From: Ciona intestinalis
Lineage: Eukaryota > Chordata > Ascidiacea > Phlebobranchia > Cionidae
DNA length: 64,000 bases
Reading direction: 5' to 3'
NCBI RefSeq assembly: GCF_000224145.3
Contig: NC_020171.2
Span: forward strand, 569,391-633,390
Each line of letters opens with the position of its first letter. Position 1 is the first letter of the stretch. The notes below the pieces were generated by a model, which was not told the origin of the DNA, searched no databases, and saw only the letters and a list, made by a program, of their open reading frames with translations. The translations under genes were made by a program, and so were the position numbers. Shown piece after piece: positions 32,701-46,400 of this stretch.

Positions 32701-33715
32701 TTTCAGCTGCGAAACAAGATATGCACTTTCGCCGGAAAAGGTCGCTAAAAATGGACAGTCTATGGTATCGAATTTAGCGTGGTACAATTTTCTCGTTTTG
32801 TAAAGAGTGATCGGACCGTTAGCGGCCAACTGTAGGAATCGGAATCTCAATTGTTCCACTTAGATCGGATAAGACTAAGGTCTTCATAGAAATTTAAATC
32901 CGAGAACTGACCTGCGTATTTGACCCTTAAATGGACAATGAATTTAAAGCACGTTGGTTTCGCCATACCTTACCATAGCACCACACGTACACACTCACAT
33001 AGCTTTAAAAATAGACAATATTTTCACGCTTTTAAGTCTTACAAAATAACGCTAACTACTTAATAAGATTTGCGTTTTTTAAATCAACTTAAAAACCGCT
33101 AAAAAAAATAAAAAAAAATAGTTAGTGAACACTTCTAACAGCGTTGTAGCAGTAATTTTAACTTAAAATCGTAAAGATTGTGAAAGAAGAAAGTCCGTAT
33201 TTGACCCAAAATAAGATAAAGCTCAAATTCAAGCGAAGGCCGTCTTCTCAGTTTTGTTTAGGGGCCAACAGGTGAAACGAAAATCGTCTGATTGACGTAT
33301 AAGGTTTATGCGGCTCTGGGCAAAAATTGGCCGTGTATACTCAAGGTAGTATTACGTTATACAGTTCAACTGCATTGTAAAACAACCCTGCAAATATAGG
33401 CGCACAAAAAGCAGTTGTTGTAGGTATTTTGAATTTTCTGAACCGGCGTGAATCTATTTCATAAAACACTTGTTTAAACTGGTTTATTTTAAGAATGGTA
33501 CTGCTTTTGGTTGTGGACATTTATAATGTGATTTCGGTCATAACGCGTACTATATAAGCTTTGAAAATCTATCGCATGCTACTATTTGTTGCACATAATT
33601 TAGAATCATTAAGATACATGTAAAGCAGTATACGACTTACTTAGTAATAAATTAATTAACTTACCCATATAAAGAGTCGTAGGCCGTCGTTTACTAAATA
33701 ATTCTTCAGCTGCAT
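17771..33715 (-). CDS. NOX4: NADPH oxidase 4 with two large lineage-specific insertions
   Basis: Exons: 33715-33665, 31509-31414, 31093-30983, 28443-28359, 23216-23119, 22831-22731, 22649-22569, 22226-22004, 21779-21591, 21343-21176, 20834-20711, 20285-19598, 19210-19093, 18516-18332, 17888-17771. Phases agree; 811 aa (human 578). A membrane flavocytochrome that moves electrons from NADPH through FAD and two hemes to oxygen. NOX4-type marks: N-terminus NDGLRLFIW, YYLHQMLG-YGLCISRAS, FPMCRG. Heme-binding His pairs sit in SFHILCG/GVHCAAH and in KTHHIF...FIHAME. The FAD site is ESHPFSLT; the NADPH sites are GGIGVTPYASVL, IWSCKDPRSFSWF and YGRP. Loop E (residues 209-345) is about 64 aa longer than human and rich in Pro-Glu. 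About 160 extra residues lie in 444-634 and include three 14-aa repeats. The last NADPH motif reads CCGH, not CCGP. Intron 4 is 5.1 kb. Confidence 0.96.
18641..18838 (-). mobile_element. MITE-like element, near complete, in the NOX4 intron before the penultimate exon
   Basis: Bounded by 'cagtggaatggggaaagatg' and 'cccatcttccccgtaca', with family interior words 'cgtcccatttggtagtaaac' and 'aacacgatcaggatattt'. It has no coding capacity. Confidence 0.75.
19270..19530 (-). repeat. Degenerate 71-bp satellite units in a NOX4 intron
   Basis: Three to four diverged units contain 'gtgtctggtttataag', 'gagcatag' and 'ctataactcgat' at about 70-bp spacing. Confidence 0.6.
20469..20667 (-). mobile_element. 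MITE-like element, near complete, in a NOX4 intron
   Basis: Ends 'tatagtagggtggggtaag' and 'catcttcccccatactatat' are inverted. The interior carries 'gtcccattttgcagtaaac' and 'acacgataacgatatttag'. Flanking TA suggests TA target duplication. Confidence 0.8.
20868..21135 (-). mobile_element. Full-length tRNA-derived SINE copy
   Basis: Read on the minus strand, a tRNA-like head ('ggtttcgaggct' in the B-box position) is followed by the central block 'aattgctctaacccag' and the 3' body 'cgaggtgtatgaaacag'. It lies between NOX4 exons 10 and 11. One of the few copies with head and body together. Confidence 0.75.
21865..21985 (+). mobile_element. SINE 3'-body fragment (NOX4 intron)
   Basis: Carries 'gtatatatgtggtaattt', 'aacagaacactcatat' and a tail close to 'attcacttatttattcatt'. 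The tail comes within about 20 bp of the end of exon 8 (22004). Confidence 0.75.
22325..22435 (+). mobile_element. SINE 3'-body fragment
   Basis: 'cacgaagtgtatgaaaca' then 'tgttataatgattgccg' and 'aaataagttacatttattca' match the SINE 3' half. Confidence 0.75.
22918..23035 (+). mobile_element. SINE 3'-body fragment
   Basis: 'acgtggtaactcgtaagcgg' and 'gttataacgactgtcg' match the SINE consensus; the tail ends 'ttacaatcattc'. Confidence 0.8.
24253..24437 (-). mobile_element. MITE-like element
   Basis: Starts 'tatagtaggttgggaaag' and ends 'ctacccccatagtactgtat'. It belongs to a subfamily with 'cacgattaggaaatatggg'. Confidence 0.7.
26800..26930 (-). mobile_element. SINE 3'-body fragment
   Basis: 'aaatgaatgtaagttattta' and 'ctgcttcatacacctcgtgc' match the antisense SINE 3' half. 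Confidence 0.8.
27510..27740 (-). mobile_element. SINE copy lacking most of the head
   Basis: Antisense 3' body from 'aatgaatgtaacttattt' through the central block 'ggatcaattgctgttaagtg' and 'tgcccaaggacacata'. Confidence 0.8.
28444..33664. other. NOX4 5' introns and small exons, repeat-poor
   Basis: Exons 2 and 3 lie here (31509-31414, 31093-30983). The rest holds partial or diverged MITEs (29825-29900, 30690-30893, 32278-32386), 71-bp satellite relics (29395-29515, 31310-31380) and one SINE piece (31660-31762). Nothing else recognisable was seen. Confidence 0.5.
30690..30893 (-). mobile_element. MITE-like element, diverged
   Basis: Contains 'ttctatttcatcgtcgcatt', 'aaacacgattagaaaacata' and the end 'catcttaccccacagtac'. 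Confidence 0.65.
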
Positions 33716-34290
33716 TTCAAATCTTTTAATTTCAGAGCTGCCTCAACGTATATAGTGCACATGAGAGCTTCCAGCGTTGTTATACTACAGCAACATACCA
33801 GTGAATGCTAATATAGTACTAACGAAAGGCTCTTCTCCTTTAAAAGCAAAAGTAAACAGCCTGCATGGTCACCACGCGCACAGCATGCGAAATTAGGCGT
33901 CTGGATACCAAGCTGATTTCTAATCGTTGCATGTAACGCCCTGTCTCGAGACGCTATGTTTTTACTATTACAAGAACAGCTTGTTATTCAAAACAAGTCC
34001 TAACTCTAATAATACTGTACGGGTGCGATGAGTAAATAGACCTCAATTTGGAAACGTTGCAATTTTACCCGAGCGCTGGACTTTCTTCGTTTTCTTAATT
34101 AACAAGCCTAACTAAATAAGATTCTTTAATTACTTTCTTACACTTAAGTTGTCTTTGCTAAGAATTTAACCACATTTGGATAGGGAGAATTACTGTAACT
34201 GCTGTATAGCGAGTTATATTTTGAGCAGTCGGTTACAGGAATTCAGGATGTCGGTATTAGCAGTGAAACTGGTGGCATTTTTCCCGTGTA

Positions 34291-34487
34291 GTACTATGGG
34301 GTTAGATTGATACCAAAGTACATAATGCCCTATATTTTCTTATCGCGTTTTTACACTTAACATCGCATTTTCGTGCCGAGTCGTGTGGATACGTTAATAT
34401 AATTCTATAAATATTTTTTGCTTTGAATAAAACGAGGCGATAAAATAGATTCAAAATATGAACCATCTTAACCCAACCTACTTTACG
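34291..34487 (+). mobile_element. MITE-like element, diverged
   Basis: 'agtactatggggttagattg' and 'ccatcttaacccaacctact' are the inverted ends; 'gccgagtcgtgtggatacg' is the family core. Confidence 0.65.
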
Positions 34488-37400
34488 TTAAAACAATATT
34501 TAGAAAACTTAGTAGGTTTCAGTGTTTTAAGTGGGCGAGTTATGCAGTGCACAGAACCCGTTGAACAGAACATAATCATTGTAACCTTAGCGATTTCGCA
34601 ACACCAAAAGTAACGTAAGCACTAAAGCATAAGAAAATTAAATTAAAGTCTTATCACAAAAATGTTAAGTTAAAAGCGGTACTCGAAGGCCCTTTCCGAT
34701 CGTAATTACAATTCCCACGGTTGAGTCTGCACAACAAAGCGTTCGATCCGCGTAACGAAAGATCTTTACGGACATACGGGTCTATGTAATCAATGTTAAT
34801 ACCACAGTATAGAATTAGGACAGAAAAGATGGCTGATTTACAGATCGATTTTCGTAGGCGCTAGACTACTGAAGAATACGCTGCGTGAAGTGTGGTACAG
34901 TATGATGGGGGAAGATGGGGCAACTTTTCTATAAAAATATAAAAACCGTATCCTAACGACTTCCATAGACGGTTGTTAATTATTTAAAACACGATCAGGA
35001 TATCTGAATACTACGTGCTATAAAACATGTCTTCCTCCACCGTACCATACGTTTAAATTTGTTAACAATTTTGTTAAACCTGTCTAGACGCCAAACAGCG
35101 GTAGTGTTAAGATTTTGTTAATTGCTATACAGTACCCAAGAAATTCCTGCATTTTTACGCTGGACACACTTTGGCGTTGAGTGTTGATACAATAAGTATT
35201 TCACTACGTGTGTTGAGTAATGTAAGTGCAAACAAAAGAGAGCAAACAAAGAACAAATGGCGTAAAAAGCGCAAACACCGAAATATCAACAGCGACCTGG
35301 ATTTAAAGTTCGGGCGCCAATTTTCGCTACAAAAAGAACAAGGTATGACGCTCGCTCTGGTTTGCCGCAGACGTAATGATTATTTCGTATCTTATCTTAT
35401 AAGTCCTACCGGTTGGAGGTCTACGTTTAACCTTAAAGGCAAATTGTAGGCACTTTGCCATGGCGCTGAATAATTACATCTTTAGGCATAACACAGAGAG
35501 TTGTAATGTTTTTCCGTCCCAGGGACGAGGTGACGCGTTAATGGTGCCATCTTTTAAGTTTACAACTCCTTAATTACGCTGTGAATACACACTTGACTAC
35601 TTTCCAGCGTGTACAATTGACTGTGGTGTTTTATAACTTAATAGCCTCTCAGAAAAACCCGCAATGCTAAAAGCTGCACTCAAAACGAGCTCGTGTCACG
35701 TAGGCCCTTTGATAGCCACAGACCTGACAATTCATAATTAAACTTTATGACACCAACTCAGTTCTAATATGATTCCTATTTTTGAGAAAATGAATATAAC
35801 TTGAACACTTGTCAAAATGGATGATATGCTTAACTAATCCGCTGTCGTCTGAACAGGACTGATTCGAGCTGCATGTCTTTGTTATGGTTCGGTTTGATTA
35901 CTCTGGACAAATCCTGTCTCACTCATGTGCCCAAAACCTCGAATCTCTTGGATTTATATACCGGTGTCGTTACGCTCTATTGGACTCGGGAGATGGGAAA
36001 CCAGGGAGCAAATCTTACCTCTCACTCTTTTACTTTTACTCTCTTTTATTCTCCTGGCAATTCTGAGGCGCAAAAGATCTTGGTCGACGTTATATCAATA
36101 ATAACACGCTCCGCGCACGCCGCAAAACGAGACAATTCAACCAACTTCTTTACTCAAAGCTCCCCTGAGCTATATAAGACAGTAGGTCCACCTTAAAACA
36201 TAAACACCTGCTGTAAACAACACCTGTGCTGTATCCCGCGTACCTCATATCTATTTTCCGGCTATTAGTCCTTATATCTGACCGCTTAATCTGCATTATA
36301 CATCGATAAGGATACATCAGTATAACTTCAATCGCGTTGCGACAATATAGCAGTTCTCAAACATCCATATACAATTTTACTAAAATGAAACTAAAAATCT
36401 ATTTGCCATTTTTCTAAACACGACCCACGCTGAAGTAACCACACATGTCTGTAAACTTCGTTTACGAGTTTCAATTGACCTCTAAACACGCCAGACGTTT
36501 TAAACGTCAAATCGCAACGCTTTTTACTAATCCAACGAAAACACATAGACAGAACACACTGAAACCGCCTTAATACTTTCACCAATTTACGTTCAAAACT
36601 ACAAAAGTTTACGAGTTACATTTAAATTCCGAACGTTTTACATACAATCTAAGCTTACCTTTTACTTTTTCATTAAGAGCACTTCATGCTACATTCAATG
36701 TGCCCTTAACTTGTGTTTTACCTTTACACATTGAAAACTAGTATTGTACAGCAGTTTACAATATACATACTAAATTTCTCGTACAAATCAAAAGTTCTTA
36801 TATCATAGACAGAAGATCTCAGCTAACATAATACTAATATATACATTTTAATCAAGTCTACGTACCTTGGAACTAGTTTTTGACTTTCTTTGGCTTGACG
36901 TTGTTTCAAACTAATGCCTTCGACCCCTTATGGCCAAAAAAACAAGTTACTCCTTGAGCGACTACGTGACGCACTGCGGTACACTGAGAGGCAATCCAAA
37001 GTAATTAGTCTGGGGATGTTTCATACATTGGTCTTATCACACTTGATGAATTCATTGAAGATAATATCAAGCATTTTGTTGTTTTTTTCAAAATCTTGTG
37101 TCTTTTTTACTTTCTTTTTACTTATAAAATTAGGACCAACATGCTGAATATAAATTCGCTACTGTATTATTTACGTTTTTTTATCTTCGCTTCCGTAATC
37201 GAAATGATGTATTATCAGTCATGTGTTATTTTAATTGAACAGTGTCTTTTTATAACAGTTATTTCAATTAGGCTATGTTTTGTTGGTGATTTTGTTACCC
37301 CCTTTCTCCAAGTTGCAGTAACGTAGTATATTAGGTTGAGGCATGGTCGTTTTACTATACTATGTGGTCTAATCTGAGTTTAGAATTTCATTCTACGTTA

Positions 37401-39277
37401 AATAAGCTCTTGAAAAAGCTGCATTTTTCGCTTGGCTGCAGACGCATACTTCGAAATATACTTTTTAACAAAAACACAGTTTCTGTTCCTACAGCTGTCA
37501 ATTATGACAGCAAGTGCGGCTTTATAGACATAACAAAGATAAAGTGTGACGCATTTGAATGTGCGGAATTTTAATGCGATACCGCTTTAAGTTGTTTAGA
37601 CACCTGGAAAATGACGTCTGCCACACGACTGAGCATACAAATGCAATGCACTCTATTATAAAGAGTGGTTATACGCTGGTCTGACACGTTGTAACAATAT
37701 AGAGCTAATGTAGTTTTCCTATAGTTACATTTTACTGTAAGGTAATTTAAATGTGATACTGTATGAGTTTTTAAATATGAATAATCACCCACCAAGTTAC
37801 ATATATGGTAACTCGTAAGCGGGAACTATATAGGTCTGTGAAACAGAATATAAAAATATAAAAAGACTGCCGTTTCCCCGCAAGGATAACTAAATTGCGG
37901 TAATATAAAGCACGTTAACGCATTCATTAAAATACGGCCCTGAAATGTGCTACATATGGATATACATAATATAACTAGTAACCTTGGAACAATACGCCTA
38001 TAACTTTCACAGATGGGGCTATTGGTTGAAGTATTATGCCTGCAGAGATTTACAATCCGTAAGTGTAATGTAGCGTGCAATATAATCCGTAAGACCGGTC
38101 GAATCACTACATAATTGGCCATATGTTCAAAGTACAGGAAGACAAGGTATTCAAATTACGCAAAACTGGGGTATGGTGTCTTTTAAGGCTTATAGAACGG
38201 AAAAGGAAGCGTAACTGGATACGTTTATATGTTGATTAAGGCTAATTAATATTTTTTTCTTCGTTTCTAAATGTATTTAAATTTTAGAGAGCAAGTTTTG
38301 CTGAGTTATTTTTAATGTCAAGTGTTTTTCCTAAAGTGATACAAAACGGATGTGTATTAGGTTTGAGAAATATAGGTCCCAGTGTGTTTCACGGGTATCT
38401 ATTAAATTTTGTGACCTAACTCGCTTTCCAGTACACAAAGAAACACGTGTTGGTGTTTAACCTTCCCGCCCGCACTTCCCACTTTCAAAATTGCCCACCT
38501 GTATGACGGGATAGAGTTGCTTGTGACGTCATAGTGACCACATTTGAGGGCACCTATACACCATCAAAATACCTGATTCAGTTTGGATTTAGATACACGA
38601 GTGTAGTTGCCAAATGTGGCGATCAGTTTAGCCGTACATGAGCTGCAATTTCTTCAAATTTATAGCCTGTGCGTCACTAGGGTTAAAATTAGCAGAAAAT
38701 AGCTCACAGCCCCGGAAAAGTAAGGAAATACAAACAAAATACATGCTTATTTAAGCCTGTGTCTATACATGCTAAAAGGAACAGCTAAAAGCTAAAACAT
38801 GGGTAAATTATATTTAAACTCTAAAAAATAAGGTCAGTTTGGTTCGTGAATTCTTGTTTTACCCAAAACAGGACTATCTTTAGATCTAAATCATGCGTGA
38901 CGGTTGATTTCCTAATTTTTTGTTGCGTAACAATCGACCCACACAGATATTTTGACCCGTGCTGGAAAGTTAAAATTTTCGAAAAAAAAAGTTTAAGGTC
39001 TGTTTCAAGCTTGTACTTTTGCTTGTATTGAAAAGTAATGTCAAAATAAAGTTACACATTAATAGTTTTCGATGCATGTAAATTGGGTGTAGCGAAATGA
39101 AACACCCTGTTATTCTTGCGTATACATTGTAAATTAGGCGTACAAAAAGTTGGCAATTGGCTGTGTAAAATGGCATTTATGGACAGAAAGTTGTTGTTTT
39201 AGGAGGGGTTATACAAGTATAACAAATCGCTGCAAAGGAAGCTAAGTTAGGTAGCCAATGCATATGTAATATTCAAG

Positions 39278-39471
39278 GGTACGGAAGATGAGATACCCTT
39301 TCACTCTATTTTCTCGTCTTATTTGGTTGTAAACAAAGAACTACAAAAAATTATAAAACCATATCCCCACGACTTTCATAGACCGTTGTTAATTGTTTAA
39401 AACAAGATCAGGTCTCAGGATATTTAAACATTATGTGCAAAATGCCCCCCCCCCACCCTACTATACAGTTG
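39278..39471 (-). mobile_element. MITE-like element
   Basis: Contains 'ttctcgtcttatttggttgt', 'aaacaagatcagg' and the end 'cccccaccctactata'. The C-run near the right end is expanded. Confidence 0.75.
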
Positions 39472-40373
39472 CAAAATCACGTTGTTTAAACTATATTTCA
39501 AGTTATAAATCACTGTAAATACGCAGTGAGACACGTTTTTGACCTTTAAGTAAACCAGAGAACCTCGGAATAAACTATAATACAAAAAAACTCAATGTTT
39601 GATCCATTAGCGTTCAACGAAGCGGTTAGAACATAAAACAACCGGTCGAAACATCCAAGTCAGGCTATGGTCTACTCTATGTATTGAATTTATTCCCACA
39701 CGTTTGTGTGGTCTTCAGGAAATAGCGTTATCGCTAAACAGAATACGACGCTTCCGTAGCGGCGGTAGGGAGAAAAAGTAAGACGACCGACCAAGTTTGA
39801 AAAAAGCAAAGTTTTTCAATGTACGTTATTGACATAGTAAGCACAATGTAGCCTTTGTAGTAGTACACTAGCTATAGTTCATTTAGTTGAATTACTGTTT
39901 GAGTTTACTCTGACGAGTTTGAACAGTAAAATTAAATACTTCTTAATTTATGATGTCGCATTATCGCTTACAAGTACGTTTCAAATGCTGTAATACAACA
40001 GTTTAGTTGCAATATTTTTAAAAATGCGCCAATGCCTGCCTATGAAAAGCTTAAATACTGCGGTTTAAGTATGTTTAAACGATTAGAAAACACGTTTGCT
40101 ACGAACGTGGCTCAGGGGCGTTACCGCGCGGTCACAAAACTTTGTTTTACCCATCGTATTTTAATATGCCTTTCACTGCGGCAGTTGCCGTTTGGCGATT
40201 AGCTGCCACGTGTTTTAGAAATGTTAAACAGTCATTTCTTAATGTTTGATCTAAAATTTGGTTTCATTGATAGAAGAACAATTTCCTATTGATTTTTGCA
40301 AAAAATATGCACAAACAGAAAGAAAAATATAAGAAAAACCACAATCCTTATTTGATGACATGAAAAAATATAT

Positions 40374-40379
40374 TTTATT
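40374..40379 (-). terminator. Polyadenylation signal of CFAP61
   Basis: TTTATT on + (AATAAA on -) lies about 60 nt past the CFAP61 stop codon. Confidence 0.65.
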
Positions 40380-40440
40380 TTACATTTTCACAAAGCATAA
40401 AAATAAGGGCACAACCACACATCTAAACTGAGAAACTATA

Positions 40441-43400
40441 TTAAACCATTCCAGGTTTTGCATACATAGGTAAGTGGTAGTAGTTATAACTCAAGTAACT
40501 GAGCAATCTAGCTTCCACTTCTTTCCTTTGGCCATTGTTGGCAAATCTCATCTTCAACTCTGCTCTCTGCTGGCTGCTTATGTTGAGATCCTCATCCACA
40601 AGCTGGCGCACTTTAGCCTCCAATGACGGCAAGCTTTCAGCACCAGGAGGAGCGCTAGAGAGCAATTCTCGAACCTGTAAATAGTTGACCGAACTTAAGT
40701 TATTTATCTTCGCATGACGGGGAACAACAGTTGTTAAAATACGGGTGTTCTGTTTTATATACCTCGTGCCCCCATTCCAGGTTACCACGTAATAAGAAAC
40801 TTACTGGTGAAAAAGAGAGTAAAAAAGGACACACAAGATATTATTTATTTACCTACATATATTGCAGAATATACAAACTTACAAAACCACTGGGATTTTA
40901 AAATGATATCTTGCTTTTTTAGAATGAATGAATGTAACTTATTTATCCTCGTGTGGCAGGGCAATGACAGGCAAAATAACTTGAATGTTCTGTTTTATAC
41001 ACCTCGTGACCGCCTATGAGTTACCACATATGTAGCCCATATTCTCTAATGTAACGGCGAGCATTCTAACCACTAAGTTGAGACTGTAGACAAGTAACAG
41101 GATGAAACTAAACTGACTTAGTTGTATAAATCCATAGTGCATTGAGACCGGCTGCAGTAAACTAATGTTATCTTCCACTATTCTAACACAAGGCTTACTA
41201 TAAATATTGGCATTCTATTTTAAACTGTTTTAAATCTTTTACGAAACAAGTGAACTAGATGTTACATTATTATTATGTCATAGCTACTGTCGTTTTTTCG
41301 TTAATTCCCGCTTTTTGTTAATATAAAATAAGATAATTTTATTAAAATATTAAAATAGATAAATATAAATTAAGTAATATATAAAAAACCTCATGTCTGA
41401 AATCTTGGAATCTATCATGGAAAATAGACATACACCACGGCTCGCGGAAGAAAACGTAAAGATCTGGAATCATGGCTTCATTTAACCGAGCCACAAGGTT
41501 GTTGAGATATCTGGAGATTTAATAACATTGAACGTAACTTGTTTATCCTCGCAGGGCTGGAAAAATGACAGTCAATATAACATGAGTATTTTGTTTCATA
41601 CACCTGTGGTCGCTTATGAGTTATGTATTTAACTTTTTGGATGATTTGTTTTTCTGGATGTGTTACAATTTGGAAAACCTACCTTTCGTGAACACCATAC
41701 AATCGTACAAGATTAGAAGCTGGAAGCTTCACATCTTTAACAAGGCAAGTAACTGTCTCTACTTTCTTATACTGGTTAAGATGCAAGCGGAAGTAGTTGC
41801 CATTTTCAGGGGAGCCTGTTACTATCTCCATTCCATGATCGATATTATCAAGCTGTGCAGCATAAGAGGGCCGGTCTCCAGGCTTACGAATGTGTAGATA
41901 AGTGTAACCGCCTGGTAATACACCTTGTGTGACCTGTAAATGTAGTGTAGGATGGTATAAGCAATTAATGCAGTTTAATACAGGTTTCTAGAGCAAAACT
42001 TGCAGAAACACAACTGTTATAGGCACAAGAAATGGCAGTAAAAATAGTGCAGGTGTTATACGCCATTAATGTAGGTAAATATAACACTTTAGTCCATTTA
42101 TAACATGGCTAAACTTGCTGGAAGCTAGAGACACATATGTTATAGGGCAGATACAGTGGAATAAAAATAACGCAGGGTTTAATAAGCCATTAGTCCAGAT
42201 TAATACATATTTTTGGTTCATTTAGAAAGTGGAAAATTTGTTTCAAGCTAGAGACACATACATTATACAGTAAAACAGTGGGGAAAAAAGAATGCAATTT
42301 TAGCCTAAATCCATGTCCTATGCCATGCTGTAGAACCTCACCCATATACAATAGAATATCTTAAGGTAATGTGCCAACTCTGGACTAAATCCAGGAATTA
42401 TGACATGCCACACTGTAGAACCTCACCCATATATAATACAACACAAGTTTACATACCTTTGGGTCTGTATACACTGGTATCAATTTCTCATGTGGATTTT
42501 CTGGCATTGGGGTTTCAGGTTTCACAGTCGTAGCTGGGGTTATAGGGGGATATTCCCCGTGATCAGAGCCATCCAAAGTGGGGTCAAATAGGGGTAACAC
42601 AGTTAGCGCTAATCTGAACCCAATTTCTTTGGAGCTGGGGTAAAATTTAGAGCGGGGTTAATATAGTGAATGAATTTAACTTATTTACCCTCACATGGCA
42701 GGACAACGACAGTCATTATAACACAGATATATTTTATAATAAATGAATGAATGTGACTCATTTATCCTTCCATGGTAGGGCAGCAACAGGTGTTTTAACC
42801 TGCAGTTTACAAAAAAATAATGTAGATATAATTGGAAAAATTCTGGCCTAAACCTTAGATTCCATGGCGTGCCACATTGTAGAACCTCACCCATATAGAA
42901 TAGAAAAAACAACAAAAATCTTAGGTTCTATACTCTTATAGCGTGCCACACTGTAGAACCTCACTCATATAAAACAGAATAAACGATAAAATTCTAAGGC
43001 CCTATGGTGTGTCTAAGACCTCACCAACTTAAAATACAATAAAAACGCAGATCTACAATAAAACCGAATAACTTTTTATTTTACCTGTAATTTTCATGGC
43101 GTGACCAGTAACCCTCTGCATGGTAACGTCGCGCATATTTTGTTATTGGCCCGGCTGCTCTAATTGACGGGTCATTGGTTTTAAACGAAGAATCGATAGC
43201 AAGACGGCCATCAAACACCAAACAAGCACGATTTAGAGCCAAGAATGTCCGTTCGTCGATTCGTTTTGGATGGAAGGATATGAAACGCATACATGGTAGT
43301 TGAATCACAGGTTTGGTCGGGCTTGTGAAAGACACTGATGTGATATGGGTGCCTGGGGTAGATGGGGTATGTTGTTAAGATGAGAAGGTAAAAATACTAC

Positions 43401-46400
43401 AATCGAAGAACTCAACTATAGTACAGGGTTAAGTTATTGCTGAAAACACAAGGAGAGACTGCTATCTAGAATACAGGAGAATAAATTGAATGACAGTCAA
43501 TATGAAAGCGTGTTCAGTTTTACACATGAGTTACCACATGTGTAACTTTGTGTTAGGTGCTATGTGCTTGCACTTTTGAATGAAATAGATGGAATTGTTG
43601 ATAAAATGTTAGGCCAAAGTTTTTCAAATGTAATCTGCACCAAAAATTCTTACTTCAAAAAGTCGCATCTAAATTACCTCCTGAGTTATTTTCTTCTTGA
43701 CACCAATCAGCCAATACATGGTCATCAAAAACACGCACCCCTGCAGTTTCAAGTCCATCCTGCACCATCTTTGACACTACCGGCTCATTAAATGGGTCTC
43801 CATTTGTAATATCATCCGATACTGACACTGTTGTATTTTGTGTGGGCGGACGGACCAAGGCAATTCTAGGCCCAGGGATTCCATGTGACATAAGACATTG
43901 AACAGTGGTGTAGGCATCAAAAGAGCGGCCGTATACTACCACCATAGGTGACTGTAAAGTTATGGTGAAATTAGTATTGAGGAGATTATATTGTATGTAG
44001 TTTTGTTGCTAATTTACTTTCCTTTGTTGTATTAAATACTCTGGTCGTTGGTACTGTTTTAAGAGAGAAAATTAAATTAGGTTATTCTTTTCATGTTAAG
44101 ATTAAATATGCCATGGCATAGTTGTTAGGGCGCTATTTTTCAGAACAGAGGATGTGTGTTTAACACTCATTGCTACTACTATTGTGGGCATATGTGTACT
44201 TGGGCAAGACAGTTTTGGCAATTGCTCCAACCCAGTGGTCCTTTTTAAGTTGTCCAAATTGTCGACCATACAGAAAACAATCACCCACAAAGTTACATAT
44301 ATGGTGACTCATAAGCGGGCACAAGGTGCACTCACGTTATAAAGACTGTCATTGCCCCATCATGCGAGGATAAAGCAAGATACAAGTAATAAAAACCTAG
44401 TACAACTAATTTCAACAACAAAAACTCACTTTTTCATCTTGAACTTGAATTTCACATTTTAACCCCATATTTGTTGCCCATAATGATAGCTTTCTGACGT
44501 CATAATCATCATTGACTGACACTACATTGTCAGGTATTGGCTTAGACATGTCGTATGGTTTGTTGCCAGCACCCTTCGTCAAATCATGGTTGGCGGCCAT
44601 GTTGTTTACATCTGCTCCAGTGGGACAAGGTATCTAGTGATGTTATAATGAGGTTTATGAGTAAATAATTAAAAGGGAGACACTTAAAGGCAATTGCTCC
44701 AACCCAGTGGTCACTAATGAGCTGTCTAAGTTGTTAGCCATACAAAAAAACACCTACAAAAAGACCTTTGTCATAACGTGTAAGCGAGCAAGAGGTGTAT
44801 GTAACAGAACACCTGTGTTATAACGACTGTTGTTTATTTCTAAATACCAAAAACCTATTGGCAGAATATCAGGTTTTAAAAATACATTACACCTGGCAGC
44901 AAAATCAGAAAACCTATTTAAAATATTAATTAAACTGTTTTTACCTGATACTGCTGGCCAGTGCAAATAATCAAATGATCATATGCAACTCTAGCTCCAT
45001 CTGCTGTTATAACGTGTTTCCTCTTTCTATCAATGTCCGTCATGAAACCTGTAAATTAATCGTAAGTAAATTAAATCAAAACCTATTTTAATTTTGAGTA
45101 TTTTTCAAAGCACCAGACTCTTACTGTATTTCTTAAACACAGGAATTGTTCACCTACGAGAGCACCAAATCAGGGTCAGATTCGTAGAATTTATTACAGT
45201 TAATCTTAAGGTAAGTTATATATCTTTACTACAAGGTATGCCCATAAGGCTAGTAATTATACCTCAATGATATATTCAGGACTACTATTGTTGCATATTA
45301 GATAGCAAGGATTAGGGTTCAAAGCTTGGTGCTGCTACCACTGTAAGTGCGTGTGTCCTTGACAAAAAAGGACAATTGCTCCAACTAAGTGATAACTAAT
45401 GCAGTAATACGGTATCTAAATTGACAGTCCCTTGGGCTGGATTTGAACCCAAGATCTATGGTTCCCCAACCCCAGTATTAAATATATAACATATTCCTAC
45501 CTTGTACGATATTAACCCATGACCTCAGCGATAATCGCGCCAAGTCATCCCTTGAATATGACTCGGAAGATGACAGTAGTGTCTGGGGAAGCCCCCGTTT
45601 TGATACCAGTGTAAGATTATTGAACCGTAAGTGGGGACAGAAGCAGAGGCTTTCAAGAAACGAAATTCCAACGTCTGACGCGCCAACAACCACAATACGG
45701 GCATTGATTGTGACCTAAAAAGTTGTTACATTAAAAATATGGGCGAAAAACTTAGAATGCTAGAAAAAAATGGCATGCGACGAAAAAGCAAGTTAATTCA
45801 TTGATTTTCATACATATGTATGAAACAAATTTTGTAGAAAAATTGACAAATAATTACTAACAAAGTTACATATGTAGCAACTTTTAACTGGACACAAGGT
45901 GAATGAAACAGAACACCTGTGTTACAACAATGGTTCTTTCCCTAAAATGCAAGGATAAATAAGTTACATTAATTCATTCACTCTTTTTATACACAGTAAA
46001 TCTATAGGTCTGGGGTAATAGGACAAATCTGGACTAAATCCAACGTCCTAGACAAGGACCTTATCCATGTAGAATAGAAGAATAAAAGTCCTACCTTTGG
46101 TTCCAATGTTAATTTCCTGTTTATATGGTTGATGGCATAAGGTGGGGACTTGCTTATAACTCTCTCAGATGGAGCATTTATACCAAGTTCCTGCAAAGGG
46201 TATTCAATCTGTCTCCTAGCACGCACAGGGACCATAAAATTCAAGCCTGAAAAAAATGGTCAAAAACCTAAAAAGACATTCCAACGAAATTGAAAATTTG
46301 TATATGGATAGAGATGCTCAAATGTGATCTAAAGGTACCATCAAAGTTTAAAAAACTAAACAAAGTAATAGGTAGCTCCTATAACCTATGTTCCTGTTAT

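Larger units (their letters stand above)
33716..40373. other. Intergenic region between NOX4 and CFAP61
   Basis: About 6.7 kb in which no exon of a known family was found on either strand. It includes MITEs (34291-34487, 34897-35048, 39278-39471), a SINE piece (37780-37890) and a TATA-like 'gctatataagac' at 36168 without a recognisable gene behind it. Short open stretches at 35171-35449 and 35873-36196 have no family resemblance. The NOX4 promoter should lie at the left end. Confidence 0.5.

Noticed and set aside
35171-36196. Two open frames of about 90-107 codons in the NOX4-CFAP61 spacer, with a TATA-like word at 36168
   Set aside because: Neither protein shows motifs or hydrophobic patterns typical of a family; such lengths are expected by chance on six frames.
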